The translations under genes were made by a program, and so were the position numbers. The notes below the pieces were generated by a model. The model did not search any database. It had not been told where the DNA came from and was given only the letters and a program-made list of their open reading frames with translations. DNA of 42,498 nucleotides from positions 1 through 42,498 of the forward strand of contig CAYRLW010000031.1 in assembly GCA_964425215.1 (NCBI GenBank), read 5' to 3'. Source of the stretch: CAYRLW01 sp964425215 (lineage in GTDB: Bacteria > Spirochaetota > Spirochaetia > Treponematales > Breznakiellaceae). This document shows positions 7,708-16,350 of the stretch, in pieces (position 1 is the first letter of the stretch; each line of letters starts with the position of its first letter).

Positions 7708-8928
7708 TTACAGTTGAACCGTCAAATGTACCGCCGAAGTCCCCCGCCCCGGTTGTTCTCGAACCGTGGCGGAAAAGGATACCCCCATTTCTTGGCACGC
7801 TTCACCGATAAAGGAAAGATAATACCACCCCAAACCGTCGTCCCCGTAGGGGCCGGTACCCTGTTCATAAAATTCTTGTAAATTCCTATCTTCCACGGAC
7901 AGACGGCCCCGTTCCTCGAATAGCCGTTTTGTATCCTCAAAATCCCTGGATCCATCGTATAAACTAAGGCGTAATCGATATCGCCAGCGGCCCAGGGTGG
8001 ACCAACGCCGGCTTATATTCCACACCATGGCCGAAGAAAGCCCCGTTGGAAGGCTGGACAAAAGGGTTCTACGGGTTTCAGGATTTTCCAATCGCAGACG
8101 AATTTCCGAAGGCCGAACGTCGTTTCCCAAAAGTTCTATCAGAGTCGACCGCTCGGCAGCTCCCATCAGTTCCAAAACCATTAGGGCTAAATAATCCGCC
8201 AAATCGACCCTATCGACGGCGTTGTATAATTTGCCTAAAATAAACTTTTCAAGGGCCCGACGTTCCTCCAAGGGACTACCTAAAAGGACAAAATACGTCA
8301 ACGGATCGAGAAAGTTTAAAAGTTCATTAACAAAATGATACAGCCGCAGTCGGTCCTCCGGTGTTTTTCGAGCGTCCACCGAAATGGTCCGATAAATGGG
8401 AAGAAATATCTCCTTTTTAATGGCCCTAATCGCCTCGCCCTTTGAAGAAAGGGTAGCCCTCAACTCACCTGGAAATATGGGCTTTCTAGCATCCAAAGCG
8501 TCGTGGGGATGAAGGCGGTTCCAACGGCGAATTATTTCCGAATCCAGGGCCCGTACGTAGACGGCGGAACGAAAATCCCCGTATAACAGAGAAAATACCA
8601 CCAGTCGAGCAATATCGCCTATTTCATTTTTTACGGAACCCAAATCCCGAACCGGGAATTCCGCCCGTTCCACAAAATTAGCCAAAAGGAGCCTTCGAAG
8701 CCACGGAATATCCACGGATTTTACTTTAAATCCAAAACGGGCTTCCCCATCCTCCGATGTAAATTCGTGGAGACCTAATTTCCTATCTAAATAAAAACGG
8801 CTTCCCTCTTGGGTCAACAGAATTTTAGAACGGAGGTCCAAACAGGATTTCCGTTCATGGAATTTCCCCTGCTCGGAAGAATCGGCGGAAGAAGCGGAAG
8901 ACGATACGGATGAAACGGGGCCGACCAT
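7708..8928 (-). CDS. Conserved hypothetical protein, probably spirochaetal
   Basis: This is a 406-residue soluble protein with no signal peptide. After a serine-rich start (residues 5-25) it is mainly helical and rich in Arg and Leu. The last 50 or so residues (GWYYLSFIGEACQEMGVSF and HLTVQL) faintly resemble the ATP-lid end of a histidine-kinase-type ATPase domain, but no N box or G box is visible, so I do not call it a kinase. I chose the ATG at 8928 because GGGAGG lies 7 nt upstream; an in-frame TTG at 8943 is inside that ribosome-binding site. A good promoter precedes it. Confidence 0.7.
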   Translation of the reverse strand: MVGPVSSVSSSASSADSSEQGKFHERKSCLDLRSKILLTQEGSRFYLDRKLGLHEFTSEDGEARFGFKVKSVDIPWLRRLLLANFVERAEFPVRDLGSVKNEIGDIARLVVFSLLYGDFRSAVYVRALDSEIIRRWNRLHPHDALDARKPIFPGELRATLSSKGEAIRAIKKEIFLPIYRTISVDARKTPEDRLRLYHFVNELLNFLDPLTYFVLLGSPLEERRALEKFILGKLYNAVDRVDLADYLALMVLELMGAAERSTLIELLGNDVRPSEIRLRLENPETRRTLLSSLPTGLSSAMVWNISRRWSTLGRWRYRLRLSLYDGSRDFEDTKRLFEERGRLSVEDRNLQEFYEQGTGPYGDDGLGWYYLSFIGEACQEMGVSFSATVREQPGRGTSAVHLTVQL

Positions 8929-8954
8929 GAGCAAACCTCCCAATACGATAGTCC

Positions 8955-8982
8955 ATTATACCATGGGTTTTCTAATTGACAA
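8955..8982 (-). promoter_or_regulatory. Sigma-70-type promoter of the 406-residue protein gene
   Basis: On the minus strand TTGTCA (8977-8982) and a perfect TATAAT (8955-8960) are separated by 16 nt. The start codon lies about 27 nt downstream of the -10 box with GGGAGG between. This is one of the clearest promoters in the window. Confidence 0.65.
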
Positions 8983-9131
8983 GGGAAACTTAAAAAGGGA
9001 TAAATATTACGTCCCTATAAAACCAGTCGTTTTTAGGGTGGAATTAAGTAATTCTTTGTTTTATAAATATTTTTATATATTCTAATTTAAAAATCGCGTT
9101 TTTCAATTTGGTTTAGTTTTACGTTAATGTA
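8983..9131. other. AT-rich intergenic stretch upstream of icd
   Basis: This is an AT-rich spacer between the divergently transcribed 406-residue gene and isocitrate dehydrogenase. A TTGACA at 8976-8981 on the plus strand overlaps the opposite -35 box and could serve a rightward promoter, but no convincing -10 is positioned for it. I see no open frame or RNA fold here. The miniature element at 9136-9289 fills most of the remaining gap. Confidence 0.4.
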
Positions 9132-9135
9132 CATA

Positions 9136-9289
9136 GAGATTTTTGCAAAAGTCTGTTACTGTTGCAAAAATCTCTTACAGTATTTTTACATTAACTAGAT
9201 AATTATTTACATATTATTAGGATAGTAAAAATACTGCATGTACATCTAAGGTTGCTCTTTCAAAACTCCCTGAGTTTTGAAAGAGCCTC
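9136..9289 (+). mobile_element. Hairpin-ended miniature element, copy A (TSD CATA)
   Basis: This is a 154-bp non-coding element. Its left hairpin (9136-9174) reads GAGATTTTTGCAAAAG outward and closes with GTTGCAAAAATCTC. The internal inverted repeat is CAGTATTTTTAC (9178-9189) with GTAAAAATACTG (9225-9236). The right hairpin (9254-9286) reads GCTCTTTCAAAACTC/GAGTTTTGAAAGAGC, and the element ends in CCTC. CATA flanks it on both sides (9132-9135 and 9290-9293). The left hairpin differs from other copies at several paired positions while keeping its pairing. It lies between the 406-residue gene and icd and may separate icd from its promoter. Confidence 0.85.
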
Positions 9290-9317
9290 CATACATAGAC
9301 TGAAATGGGGGGGCTAA

Positions 9318-10520
9318 ATGGCGCGACGGATCGAAATGAAGGAGCCGCTAGTAGAAATTGACGGGGACGAGATGACCCGGGTGTTGTGGAAAGTGATAAA
9401 AGAACAGTTGATCCTTCCGTTTGTGGACTTAAAGACCGAATACTTCGATTTGGGGTTGGAAAATCGGGATAGGACAAACGATAGGGTAACGGAAGAATCG
9501 GCCCACGCGATACTCCGGCTGGGTGTAGGGGTAAAATGCGCCACCATCACGGCCAACGCGGCTCGGCAACAGGAATACAACCTCAAGGCCCTGCATCCCA
9601 GCCCCAACGGAACGATCCGAGCTATCCTGGATGGCACGGTATTCCGGGAGCCCATCGTGGTATCCAACATAAAACCCTCCGTTTCCACGTGGAAAAAGCC
9701 CATCGTAATCGGCCGGCACGCCTACGGGGACGTATATCGGGCCAGTGAATTGGCTATACCGGGACCGGGAAAGGTCGAACTGGTGTACACCGCCGAGGAC
9801 GGGAAGCAGACAAAAATCCTGGTCGCCGATATGAAGGGGAGCGGAATCGTTCAGGGACAGCATAACCTGGACGGGTCCATCGAAAGTTTTGCCCGGGCCT
9901 GTTTTATCTTCGCCCTGAACGCAAAATTAGACCTCTGGTTTTCCACCAAGGATACGATTTCTAAAATTTACGATGGCCGGTTCAAAGAAATATTCAATCG
10001 AATCTACGAAGAGGAATTTAAGGAAAAATGTAAAGCCGCGGGTATTACGTATTTCTACACCCTTATCGACGATGCGGTGGCCCGGGTGGTTAAAGGCGAG
10101 GGGGGCTTCTTGTGGGCCTGTAAAAACTACGACGGGGATGTGATGAGCGATATGATCGCCAGCGCCTCGGGAAGCCTGGCCATGATGACCAGCGTGCTGG
10201 TTTCGCCCAGCGGAGCGGTGGAATACGAGGCGGCCCACGGAACGGTGCAACAGCACTACTATCGGTATAAACGGGGAGAGCGAACCAGCACCAACCCGGT
10301 GGCCCTTATTTTCGCCTGGACCGGGGCGCTGGCGAAGCGGGCCGAGCTAGATGGCCTACCGGATTTGGCGGCCTTTTCTAAAAGGCTAGAAAGGTCTACC
10401 CTTCAAACTATCGAGGAAGGATCCATGACCGGGGATTTGGCGCGGCTTGCCAACCCCGCTCCGGAACGGTCCCTGGACTCCTGGGAATTTATTCAGGAAA
10501 TCCGTTCAAGGCTCGTATAG
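9318..10520 (+). CDS. icd: NADP-dependent isocitrate dehydrogenase (eukaryote-type)
   Basis: This 400-residue enzyme oxidatively decarboxylates isocitrate to 2-oxoglutarate with NADP. It belongs to the IDH subfamily shared with eukaryotes, as shown by VEIDGDEMTRV near the N-terminus, ATITANAARQQEYNL, PSPNGTIRAILDGTVFREP, KPIVIGRHAYGDVY and DDAVARVVKGEGGF. The length is normal. A run of G lies 6-12 nt before the ATG as ribosome-binding site. It provides the 2-oxoglutarate used by the GltBD glutamate synthase encoded later in the window. Confidence 0.93.
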   Translation: MARRIEMKEPLVEIDGDEMTRVLWKVIKEQLILPFVDLKTEYFDLGLENRDRTNDRVTEESAHAILRLGVGVKCATITANAARQQEYNLKALHPSPNGTIRAILDGTVFREPIVVSNIKPSVSTWKKPIVIGRHAYGDVYRASELAIPGPGKVELVYTAEDGKQTKILVADMKGSGIVQGQHNLDGSIESFARACFIFALNAKLDLWFSTKDTISKIYDGRFKEIFNRIYEEEFKEKCKAAGITYFYTLIDDAVARVVKGEGGFLWACKNYDGDVMSDMIASASGSLAMMTSVLVSPSGAVEYEAAHGTVQQHYYRYKRGERTSTNPVALIFAWTGALAKRAELDGLPDLAAFSKRLERSTLQTIEEGSMTGDLARLANPAPERSLDSWEFIQEIRSRLV

Positions 10521-10636
10521 TTCCACGAAGCCTGAGCAACCGCGATAAGAGAGATCACCGATAGGGGCTCCAGGGATTCGATCTTCCCTATAAGGTCAAA
10601 AAGGGTTTTTGGTCATCATTCGTTGAACCGAGGTTT

Positions 10637-10664
10637 TTGGATTTGACTCAACCTTAACTATAAG
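10637..10664 (+). promoter_or_regulatory. Possible promoter of the mutarotase-like gene
   Basis: TTGGAT at 10637-10642 and TATAAG at 10659-10664 are spaced by 16 nt. A strong ribosome-binding site, AAGGAGG, follows at 10670-10676, before the ATG at 10682. The match is moderate and the sequence is AT-rich, so this is tentative. Confidence 0.35.
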
Positions 10665-10681
10665 ACTTTAAGGAGGTAGGT

Positions 10682-11938
10682 ATGTCGAAAAAGGGTTCTG
10701 TTTCAGGGCGAAGGGTAACCGAATTGGGGGGACGAAACGCCACGGCGCTCCAGACGGAGGACCTACGGGTTTTGGTCGACGATCAGGGGGGTATGGTCAG
10801 TGAACTTTCCAGCCGCTACGAAAAGGGGTACCTAAACGCCCATTGGCTCCCGTGGTTTCGGGGAAACAATGGCGGAGACTTTGATCCGGCAAAGCACGGA
10901 GCCTTTTGGAAGGCCAAACTCCTGTACCATTTGGCGGGGAATTTCCCCTGCGTTCCCAATTTTGGCCCCGATCATACGGTGGATGGGGTTTTTCTTCCTC
11001 CCCACGGCTGGTCGGCCAACGAAGTTTGGAAGTTCCAGTCCCTGCATACGGACGAGGAGGAGCACGTAGCCTACGCCCTTTCTACCTTGGAAAGTCCGGA
11101 CCCTAAAATGCCCCTCCTTTTTAAGAAAATTGACGCGGTCCAGGCGGACGATCCGGTTCATTACACCAGCATGGAAATTGAGAACCGGGGAACGGCGGCC
11201 ATGGAAATTAACGTGGCCTGGCACAACACCGTGGGAGCCCCGTTTTTAGCCGCCGGTTGTCGTATATCCGGCTCGGCGGACCATTGGACCACCCCGCCAG
11301 CGGGGGGCGAGTTCGATACCACGACCCGGCTAGCCCAGGGGGCGGATTTTAAAACCCTTCAAAGGGCTCCCCTCCGAAACGGCGGTTCGGCGGACATATC
11401 GGTGGTTCCGGGGATGATAGGGTACACGGATATGGCGGTGGGAGCCGTTCCCGCGCAAACGGACACGGGTTGGTCAGCGGTGGTAAACCCGACGTTAAAA
11501 ATGGCGTATGTATGCCTCTTTCCCGGCCCCCACGGGCGTTCGGAAAACGAAATCGGCCTAACCTTTAACGCCCTTTGGATGCAGTACGGGGGGCGAACCT
11601 TTACCCCCTGGGCTCCCTTCGAGGGGGGTACCGACTTAACGTACTGTTTGGGGACCGAAAATTCCGTGGGAGCCTACGCCTACGGGTTGGCCTACGCTCG
11701 GGAACACCGAAAAATTCTGGACGCCCCGACTACGGTCGTTATTCCTCCCCGATCAAGCCGGATTCTACGCTACGGAACCCTCTTCGCTCCCTACGGAGGA
11801 TCTGCTCTGGACAACGGCGTATCGCGGATCGCGGTGGAAAAAGGGAAGATCCTCTGCGAGGGCGCAGGGGGTACAGCAACCTTCAACGCCGACGGCAGTT
11901 TCCAGCTTCTCAAGGACCTGGAGAAACGCTTTAAATAG
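10682..11938 (+). CDS. Galactose-mutarotase-like fold protein of unknown function
   Basis: This 418-residue protein has no signal peptide. The order of beta-rich segments and motifs such as HGWSANEVW (about residue 104), DPVHYTSMEIENRG and VVIPPRSSRILRYG near the end recalls aldose-1-epimerase-like proteins of the galactose-mutarotase superfamily. The many Trp, His and Gly residues in the first 120 positions suit a carbohydrate-binding cleft. It stands alone, with a strong ribosome-binding site and unrelated neighbours, so context does not identify the sugar. It could equally be a non-catalytic binding protein of the same fold. Confidence 0.6.
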   Translation: MSKKGSVSGRRVTELGGRNATALQTEDLRVLVDDQGGMVSELSSRYEKGYLNAHWLPWFRGNNGGDFDPAKHGAFWKAKLLYHLAGNFPCVPNFGPDHTVDGVFLPPHGWSANEVWKFQSLHTDEEEHVAYALSTLESPDPKMPLLFKKIDAVQADDPVHYTSMEIENRGTAAMEINVAWHNTVGAPFLAAGCRISGSADHWTTPPAGGEFDTTTRLAQGADFKTLQRAPLRNGGSADISVVPGMIGYTDMAVGAVPAQTDTGWSAVVNPTLKMAYVCLFPGPHGRSENEIGLTFNALWMQYGGRTFTPWAPFEGGTDLTYCLGTENSVGAYAYGLAYAREHRKILDAPTTVVIPPRSSRILRYGTLFAPYGGSALDNGVSRIAVEKGKILCEGAGGTATFNADGSFQLLKDLEKRFK

Positions 11939-11984
11939 GTCCCTACGGAACCAACAGCCCCCGAATTTTACTCCGCCGTCGTTT

Positions 11985-12704
11985 TTATGTGGCAGTCCTT
12001 TCGAAAGCGGTCCACAGCGAATCGGGAACGGGTATGGGGGCTTGAACGTTGATAAAAGCGGAGGAACCATCGGCATTAGGGAACGCCAAAAGTCGAGCGT
12101 GAAGACGGAATCCCCCGTCTTTTTCGCTCCGTTTGGATCCATACTTTAGATCCCCCTTGATGTGTACGTCCAAAGCCGCCAGTTGGGCCCTGATCTGATG
12201 GTGCCGGCCGGTAATCAACTCAATTTCCATGAATACGTACCGGTCCCCCTGTCCCACCACCCGGTACCGCATGACCGCCTTTTTTCGATCCGGCGCTGGA
12301 TCCGGATGGGCGTAACTTTTATTGTGCTTTCCATCCACGCTAATCCAATGGACCAACTCGCCCGAAGGGGCCAACGCTTCCGCGGCCCTGTTTTTTTCTA
12401 AAATAGCCCAGTACACCTTATGAGCCTTTTCGTCGGCGAAAAGGTCCGATAAAAAGCTCAGAGCTTCGGGGGTTCGGGCGAAGAGGGCGCAACCGGTGAC
12501 GGGTACATCCAGCCGGTGTACCGCCGTGGGGTAAAAGTCCTCCCCTGAGGAGGCGGGACTTTTACCGAGGGTCGAACGTAGAACCAGGGGTAGATCCACC
12601 ACCCCTTCGCCGGCCCCTTCCATCGCTTCCCCGCATTTTTTATTGATCACCACACAGCGGTCATCCTTATAGAGAATCCGATCCGCTCCAATAATCGTGT
12701 CCAT
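11985..12704 (-). CDS. RluA-family pseudouridine synthase
   Basis: This 239-residue enzyme isomerises uridine to pseudouridine in RNA. The catalytic aspartate is D66 in HRLD (residues 63-66), followed by VPVTG where most relatives have a TSG-type sequence. The second family block, GRHHQIRAQLA, and the following HIKGDLKYG are present. There is no N-terminal S4 domain, as in the shorter RluA-type enzymes. The ATG at 12704 has a TAGGAG ribosome-binding site. Whether the target is rRNA or tRNA cannot be told from the sequence. Confidence 0.88.
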   Translation of the reverse strand: MDTIIGADRILYKDDRCVVINKKCGEAMEGAGEGVVDLPLVLRSTLGKSPASSGEDFYPTAVHRLDVPVTGCALFARTPEALSFLSDLFADEKAHKVYWAILEKNRAAEALAPSGELVHWISVDGKHNKSYAHPDPAPDRKKAVMRYRVVGQGDRYVFMEIELITGRHHQIRAQLAALDVHIKGDLKYGSKRSEKDGGFRLHARLLAFPNADGSSAFINVQAPIPVPDSLWTAFERTAT

Positions 12705-12830
12705 GTTTCGCTCCTAATCCCAAGGTGGAAATACTCTTCATCTTTCTAGAAGGTATTCCGCGTTCAATACCAAGTTTTTACGCCCCCCAGCCTCCGGAGC
12801 TTGGCTCTGGAGTGGTTGACCCTAATAATT

Positions 12831-14141
12831 TTAAAAATTCCCCAACTTTTCTTTCAAATAGGTTTCCGTAGCAGATTTTAGGGCCGGTAAATCGTCCACC
12901 GAAGGAGCGGACCCAAGCTCCGCCCCAGAGGCCGAAGCAACGATCCGATACCGTAGCTTTTGGTACACGATCCGCCGAGCCGCGTCCCGCAGTCGGTCGC
13001 GGTCAAGTTCCCCCTTGCTAAGGGCTTGCATTACAGCGCTGTGAAGGCGTTCCAAATCCTCGGGCCAGGTTATCACCATATCCGCCCCCGCCGCGATGGA
13101 TTCAACCACCGCTTTGTAGGGGTTCAGGCCCAAAGCGGCGATGGCTCCCATCCGGAAGTCATCGGCTAAAAGAATACCCCGAAAGGCCAGGTCTTTTTTC
13201 AACCAGATCGTCATAACGGCTCTGGATAAACTGCTGGGGTTTTGGGGATCCACCGCAGGGACGATGGTATGGGAAACCATAAGCGCTCCAGGGTTTGACC
13301 GCTTGAGAACCGCTTCAAAGGGAAGCATGGATTTTTCCAAATCCCCCCTTTCAAGCTTAAGAACCACCGGGCCGTGGTGGGGATCCGCGCTCCCATTTTC
13401 GGGAAAGTGTTTAACCACGCAGGCGACCCCCGCCCTATCCATCCCCCGAACAAAGGCGCTTGCGGCTGTGGCTACGAAATCCCCATCCCTACCGTAGGTT
13501 CTACTGCCTAAAAATCCCTTATTTTCATCGTTCAATACCTCGGCTACGGGGGCCAAATTAAAATTGATCCCCAGGGCTCGTAGTTCCTGGGCCGACAAAT
13601 AGGCCGACTCTTCTATCACCTCCGCCGCAAAACGGTCCCCCCTGCTTTTACGTACCTCGGCAAACCGTTGGGGGGACGGCAGGTGGGTCGCCGAAGTTCC
13701 CAGCCTGTAGACCCCCCCCCCCTCGTGGTCCACCGCCACAAAGGGAGCCAGACCGGCCCCCGATTCGGATACCAGGGCAACGCAACGGTCCGAAAGGTTC
13801 CGGATAGCCTGGCTTCCCTGGTCCAGGTTGTACTTAAAAAACAAAACGCCGCCCACGGGAATCCTTCGCAACAGGGACTCCATGGAAGGATTTAACCGTT
13901 TGGAACCGTTTACGGCGCTTAGAAGGACTTGGGCGGCTAAGGTTGAATCGTCCATGGCCGCGACCAGCTCCTGGGCCCTCCGCTGATATACTTTTTCCAA
14001 CGCCTCCGGCTGATTCGCCCCTAGTGCATCCGATCGCGGAGAGGGAACCACAGCTTCGGAAGAACGAACACCACAGGAAGATCCAAACATCGAAAGGATT
14101 ATCAAAAGAAGAAACGCCGGGGAAGCCAATCGATGAACCAT
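12831..14141 (-). CDS. GH3 beta-N-acetylhexosaminidase-like lipoprotein (NagZ-like)
   Basis: This 436-residue protein has a lipoprotein signal peptide (hydrophobic residues 8-19, lipobox ending SSC with C23), so it is probably anchored outside the inner membrane. The body is a single GH3 barrel: VAVDHEGGGVYRL (136-147), VKHFPENG (243-250), SHTIVPA and LLADDFRMGAI with the aspartate pair D327-D328. In canonical NagZ the loop reads KHFPGHG. Here it is KHFPENGSADPHHGP, so the catalytic dyad loop is altered although histidines are still nearby. The gene lies 20 nt after the radical SAM cluster on the same strand and may be read with it. Confidence 0.8.
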   Translation of the reverse strand: MVHRLASPAFLLLIILSMFGSSCGVRSSEAVVPSPRSDALGANQPEALEKVYQRRAQELVAAMDDSTLAAQVLLSAVNGSKRLNPSMESLLRRIPVGGVLFFKYNLDQGSQAIRNLSDRCVALVSESGAGLAPFVAVDHEGGGVYRLGTSATHLPSPQRFAEVRKSRGDRFAAEVIEESAYLSAQELRALGINFNLAPVAEVLNDENKGFLGSRTYGRDGDFVATAASAFVRGMDRAGVACVVKHFPENGSADPHHGPVVLKLERGDLEKSMLPFEAVLKRSNPGALMVSHTIVPAVDPQNPSSLSRAVMTIWLKKDLAFRGILLADDFRMGAIAALGLNPYKAVVESIAAGADMVITWPEDLERLHSAVMQALSKGELDRDRLRDAARRIVYQKLRYRIVASASGAELGSAPSVDDLPALKSATETYLKEKLGNF

Positions 14142-14161
14142 CGGAGGGGAATATACTTCTT

Positions 14162-15043
14162 TTACCGCTTTTCCGCTAGCAGGTTATATACTATTCGCAT
14201 TAGTCTTTCACAATCCGCTTCGGTGGTATGGTAACCTCCTCCTTCGGTTTGTTGCCGGATTACCACGGTACCGTAGGTATCGTCGCCCCCCGCTTCCACA
14301 ACGTAGCCGGGGATTGCGCAATCAGAGAACCCTTTCCATGAGGGCCCCTTCCCATGGGTTAAGACCACCGCGTACAGATAGGGAACCTTTCCGTTGGGGC
14401 CCGAATTGATTGCCCCTTGAATTTGAATCCCCACCAGGTCTTCCTTTTTCCTTCTGCTTTCCACGAGTAATCGGGCATCTTCGGGGATTCTGAGCCCCGT
14501 ATCGTCCCTATCCAGCCGGAGGTACGGCGTTATGGTAAGGTCCTTCGGCGGGACTACCGATCGGGCCGTTTGAAGGGATCGGACTATCATTTCAAAATCC
14601 CGAGGAATCCAGAGAACGATACGGAGGAAATGGAGGGTAGGCCACAGAAGTATAAGGGCGTCAAGCCAGAACAGACTAAAGGGGGATCGGAGGCTAAAAA
14701 GCCAGAGGATCCCCAACACAAGGGTAAAGGGAAGACCCGAAAGGGGTCGGTACCACAGGGGAATTTTTATCCGCCGACTCGATTTAAAGGCTTCCGCGAT
14801 CCTATCCAACTCGGCCTCTCCCACCGCCTGCCAATCCTCTTCGCCCTTATCCTTTGGTTTGTTGGTCCAAGGTTTAGCGATCAAAACAACCTGGGGAAAA
14901 ATAAGCAGAAGGGTTCCTACCCAAAAGAGGGACGGCATAAGGATTTGTATTCCCATACCCAGGACCGAGGAAGCGCCAAAAACGATAAAACGGCTCGCCG
15001 TACCAAGGCCGGAAATTCTGTATTCCACGGGGACGGCTATCAT
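14162..15043 (-). CDS. Four-TM membrane protein of the radical SAM cluster
   Basis: This encodes 293 residues from the ATG at 15043, which follows AGGAGG and overlaps the radical SAM stop (ATGA, 15040-15043). An upstream in-frame start at 15136 would lie inside the radical SAM gene and is unlikely. Two pairs of hydrophobic helices lie near residues 18-56 and 104-145. A charged cytoplasmic loop with EEDWQAVGEAELDRI separates them, and a soluble C-terminal domain of about 145 residues follows. No family is recognised. Its coupling to the modification enzyme suggests it works with the same system, for example in export, anchoring or processing of the modified protein, but this is inference. Confidence 0.7.
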   Translation of the reverse strand: MIAVPVEYRISGLGTASRFIVFGASSVLGMGIQILMPSLFWVGTLLLIFPQVVLIAKPWTNKPKDKGEEDWQAVGEAELDRIAEAFKSSRRIKIPLWYRPLSGLPFTLVLGILWLFSLRSPFSLFWLDALILLWPTLHFLRIVLWIPRDFEMIVRSLQTARSVVPPKDLTITPYLRLDRDDTGLRIPEDARLLVESRRKKEDLVGIQIQGAINSGPNGKVPYLYAVVLTHGKGPSWKGFSDCAIPGYVVEAGGDDTYGTVVIRQQTEGGGYHTTEADCERLMRIVYNLLAEKR

Positions 15044-16350
15044 GGTTGGGGCCTCCTGGTATGCTTTTCTCCCACGTAACGCCAATAAAGGGGGCACGCC
15101 CCCTGACAAGCGGTAAAACTTCCACAGGTTTGGCATTCTGGGGGCGCGAAAAACTTTTCTTTATAGTATTTTCCGGATGGGGAAAACCATAGGTCAAGGA
15201 ACGGGGTTTCAAAAAGATTTCCCAGGCTCTCATCCCAGGAAGAACAGGGCAGGAGCGAACCATCGGGGGCTACGGATACGAGGCCATCCGCGGCGGCGCA
15301 ACTTTTGTTCCCCAAACCCCGGGCTATGGGATTATAAGAACAGAAGGGGGTGGGACTATACCAATAGAACGTCAGGCCCTCTTCCCGGGCGGTTTTGGCA
15401 ATCCTATCCACCACGGGACCAATCTCCTCGTAGGGGATAAAAAGCTCCTCCGCGTCCGCACCCGGTCGGGTGGGAATAAAGAGGTTCATAGCGAAACGAC
15501 GGATTCCCAGGTCTTTTAAAAAGGGAACCATGGACTCCCCCTGGAAGACGTTTCTTTGGGTCAGGGTGGTGTTGGTTTGCGTGGGGATTCCCGCGTCCAT
15601 CAAGGAATAGATACCCCGGAGGGTTTCAGAAAAGGCCCCAAAACGTCCTACTAAATCATCGTGAACCTCCGCTGTGGGAGCTTCGATGGAGACTTGGGCG
15701 CTCTGGAGCCCCGCTTTTTTTAAACGCCGGGCCCGTTTTGCGTCCATAAGGGTACCGTTGGTTACCAGGTTGGTGATTAACTTCCGGGAGGCGGCGTAGG
15801 AGATAAGCTCTTCTAGATCATCCCGTAAAAGGGGTTCCCCGCCGGTAAACGAAAAAAAGGGGATTTTTGCCTGGTCCGCGAAAATATCGATAATTCGTTT
15901 ATATTCTTCGGTCCTTCGTTCGGGGCGTCGGGCCGCCGCTTGATACCCCCTGTCCCCGCAGGCGGCGTAACAGAATCGGCAGGCGTTATTGCACCGGTAG
16001 GTCAGGGCCAGTTCTCCCAAGACCGGGAGTTGGGTAAAGGAAAAATCGTAGGATACCCTTTCAACCGTACCGTTGATCGGCTCATCTAAACGGTATAGGG
16101 CCGCCACATCGCCAAAAAAAAGAGCCGTATCCCGTTTAGCTTGGGCCGAAGGGAACTGTAGGCGGGCCATAGATCCCCCCCGCTTTAGATAATCCACCAA
16201 AGCCGCAGCGGTTTCGTTGATCCGGTACACCCGGTTAGGCGGAAGGATCAGGACCCCATCTTCGGTTCGAGCAAAGATATGTTCCCCCGCCCGTTTCCAA
16301 AAATCATCTACCCAGCCCAGCTCTTCCTCGGCCAGAATCTCCGTCTTCAA
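15040..16350 (-). CDS. Radical SAM/SPASM protein with PqqD-like N-terminus
   Basis: This 436-residue radical SAM enzyme carries the cluster motif CNNACRFCY (C120, C124, C127, CX3CX2C), the SAM-binding FTGGEPLL (168-175) and LVTNGTLM. The C-terminus is a SPASM/twitch-type auxiliary cluster domain with C337, C351, C369, C406, C409, C415 and C419. Residues 31-60 (GVLILPPN, then INETAAALVDYL) resemble PqqD-type peptide-recognition domains. SPASM enzymes typically modify ribosomally made peptides or proteins. It begins with TTG overlapping the stop of the Cys-repeat gene (TTGA, 16347-16350), with GGAGGAG just upstream. Its likely substrate is that Cys-His tail. Confidence 0.85.
   Translation of the reverse strand: MKTEILAEEELGWVDDFWKRAGEHIFARTEDGVLILPPNRVYRINETAAALVDYLKRGGSMARLQFPSAQAKRDTALFFGDVAALYRLDEPINGTVERVSYDFSFTQLPVLGELALTYRCNNACRFCYAACGDRGYQAAARRPERRTEEYKRIIDIFADQAKIPFFSFTGGEPLLRDDLEELISYAASRKLITNLVTNGTLMDAKRARRLKKAGLQSAQVSIEAPTAEVHDDLVGRFGAFSETLRGIYSLMDAGIPTQTNTTLTQRNVFQGESMVPFLKDLGIRRFAMNLFIPTRPGADAEELFIPYEEIGPVVDRIAKTAREEGLTFYWYSPTPFCSYNPIARGLGNKSCAAADGLVSVAPDGSLLPCSSWDESLGNLFETPFLDLWFSPSGKYYKEKFFAPPECQTCGSFTACQGACPLYWRYVGEKHTRRPQP

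Noticed and set aside
9130..9299. TACATAGA on both sides of element A as an 8-bp target duplication
   Set aside because: The copies are not placed symmetrically at the element ends; the adjacent CATA gives the 4-bp duplication seen in the other copies.
15044..15136. Upstream extension of the four-TM protein gene
   Set aside because: It overlaps the radical SAM gene by almost 100 nt, whereas the ATG at 15043 has a strong ribosome-binding site and a 4-nt overlap.
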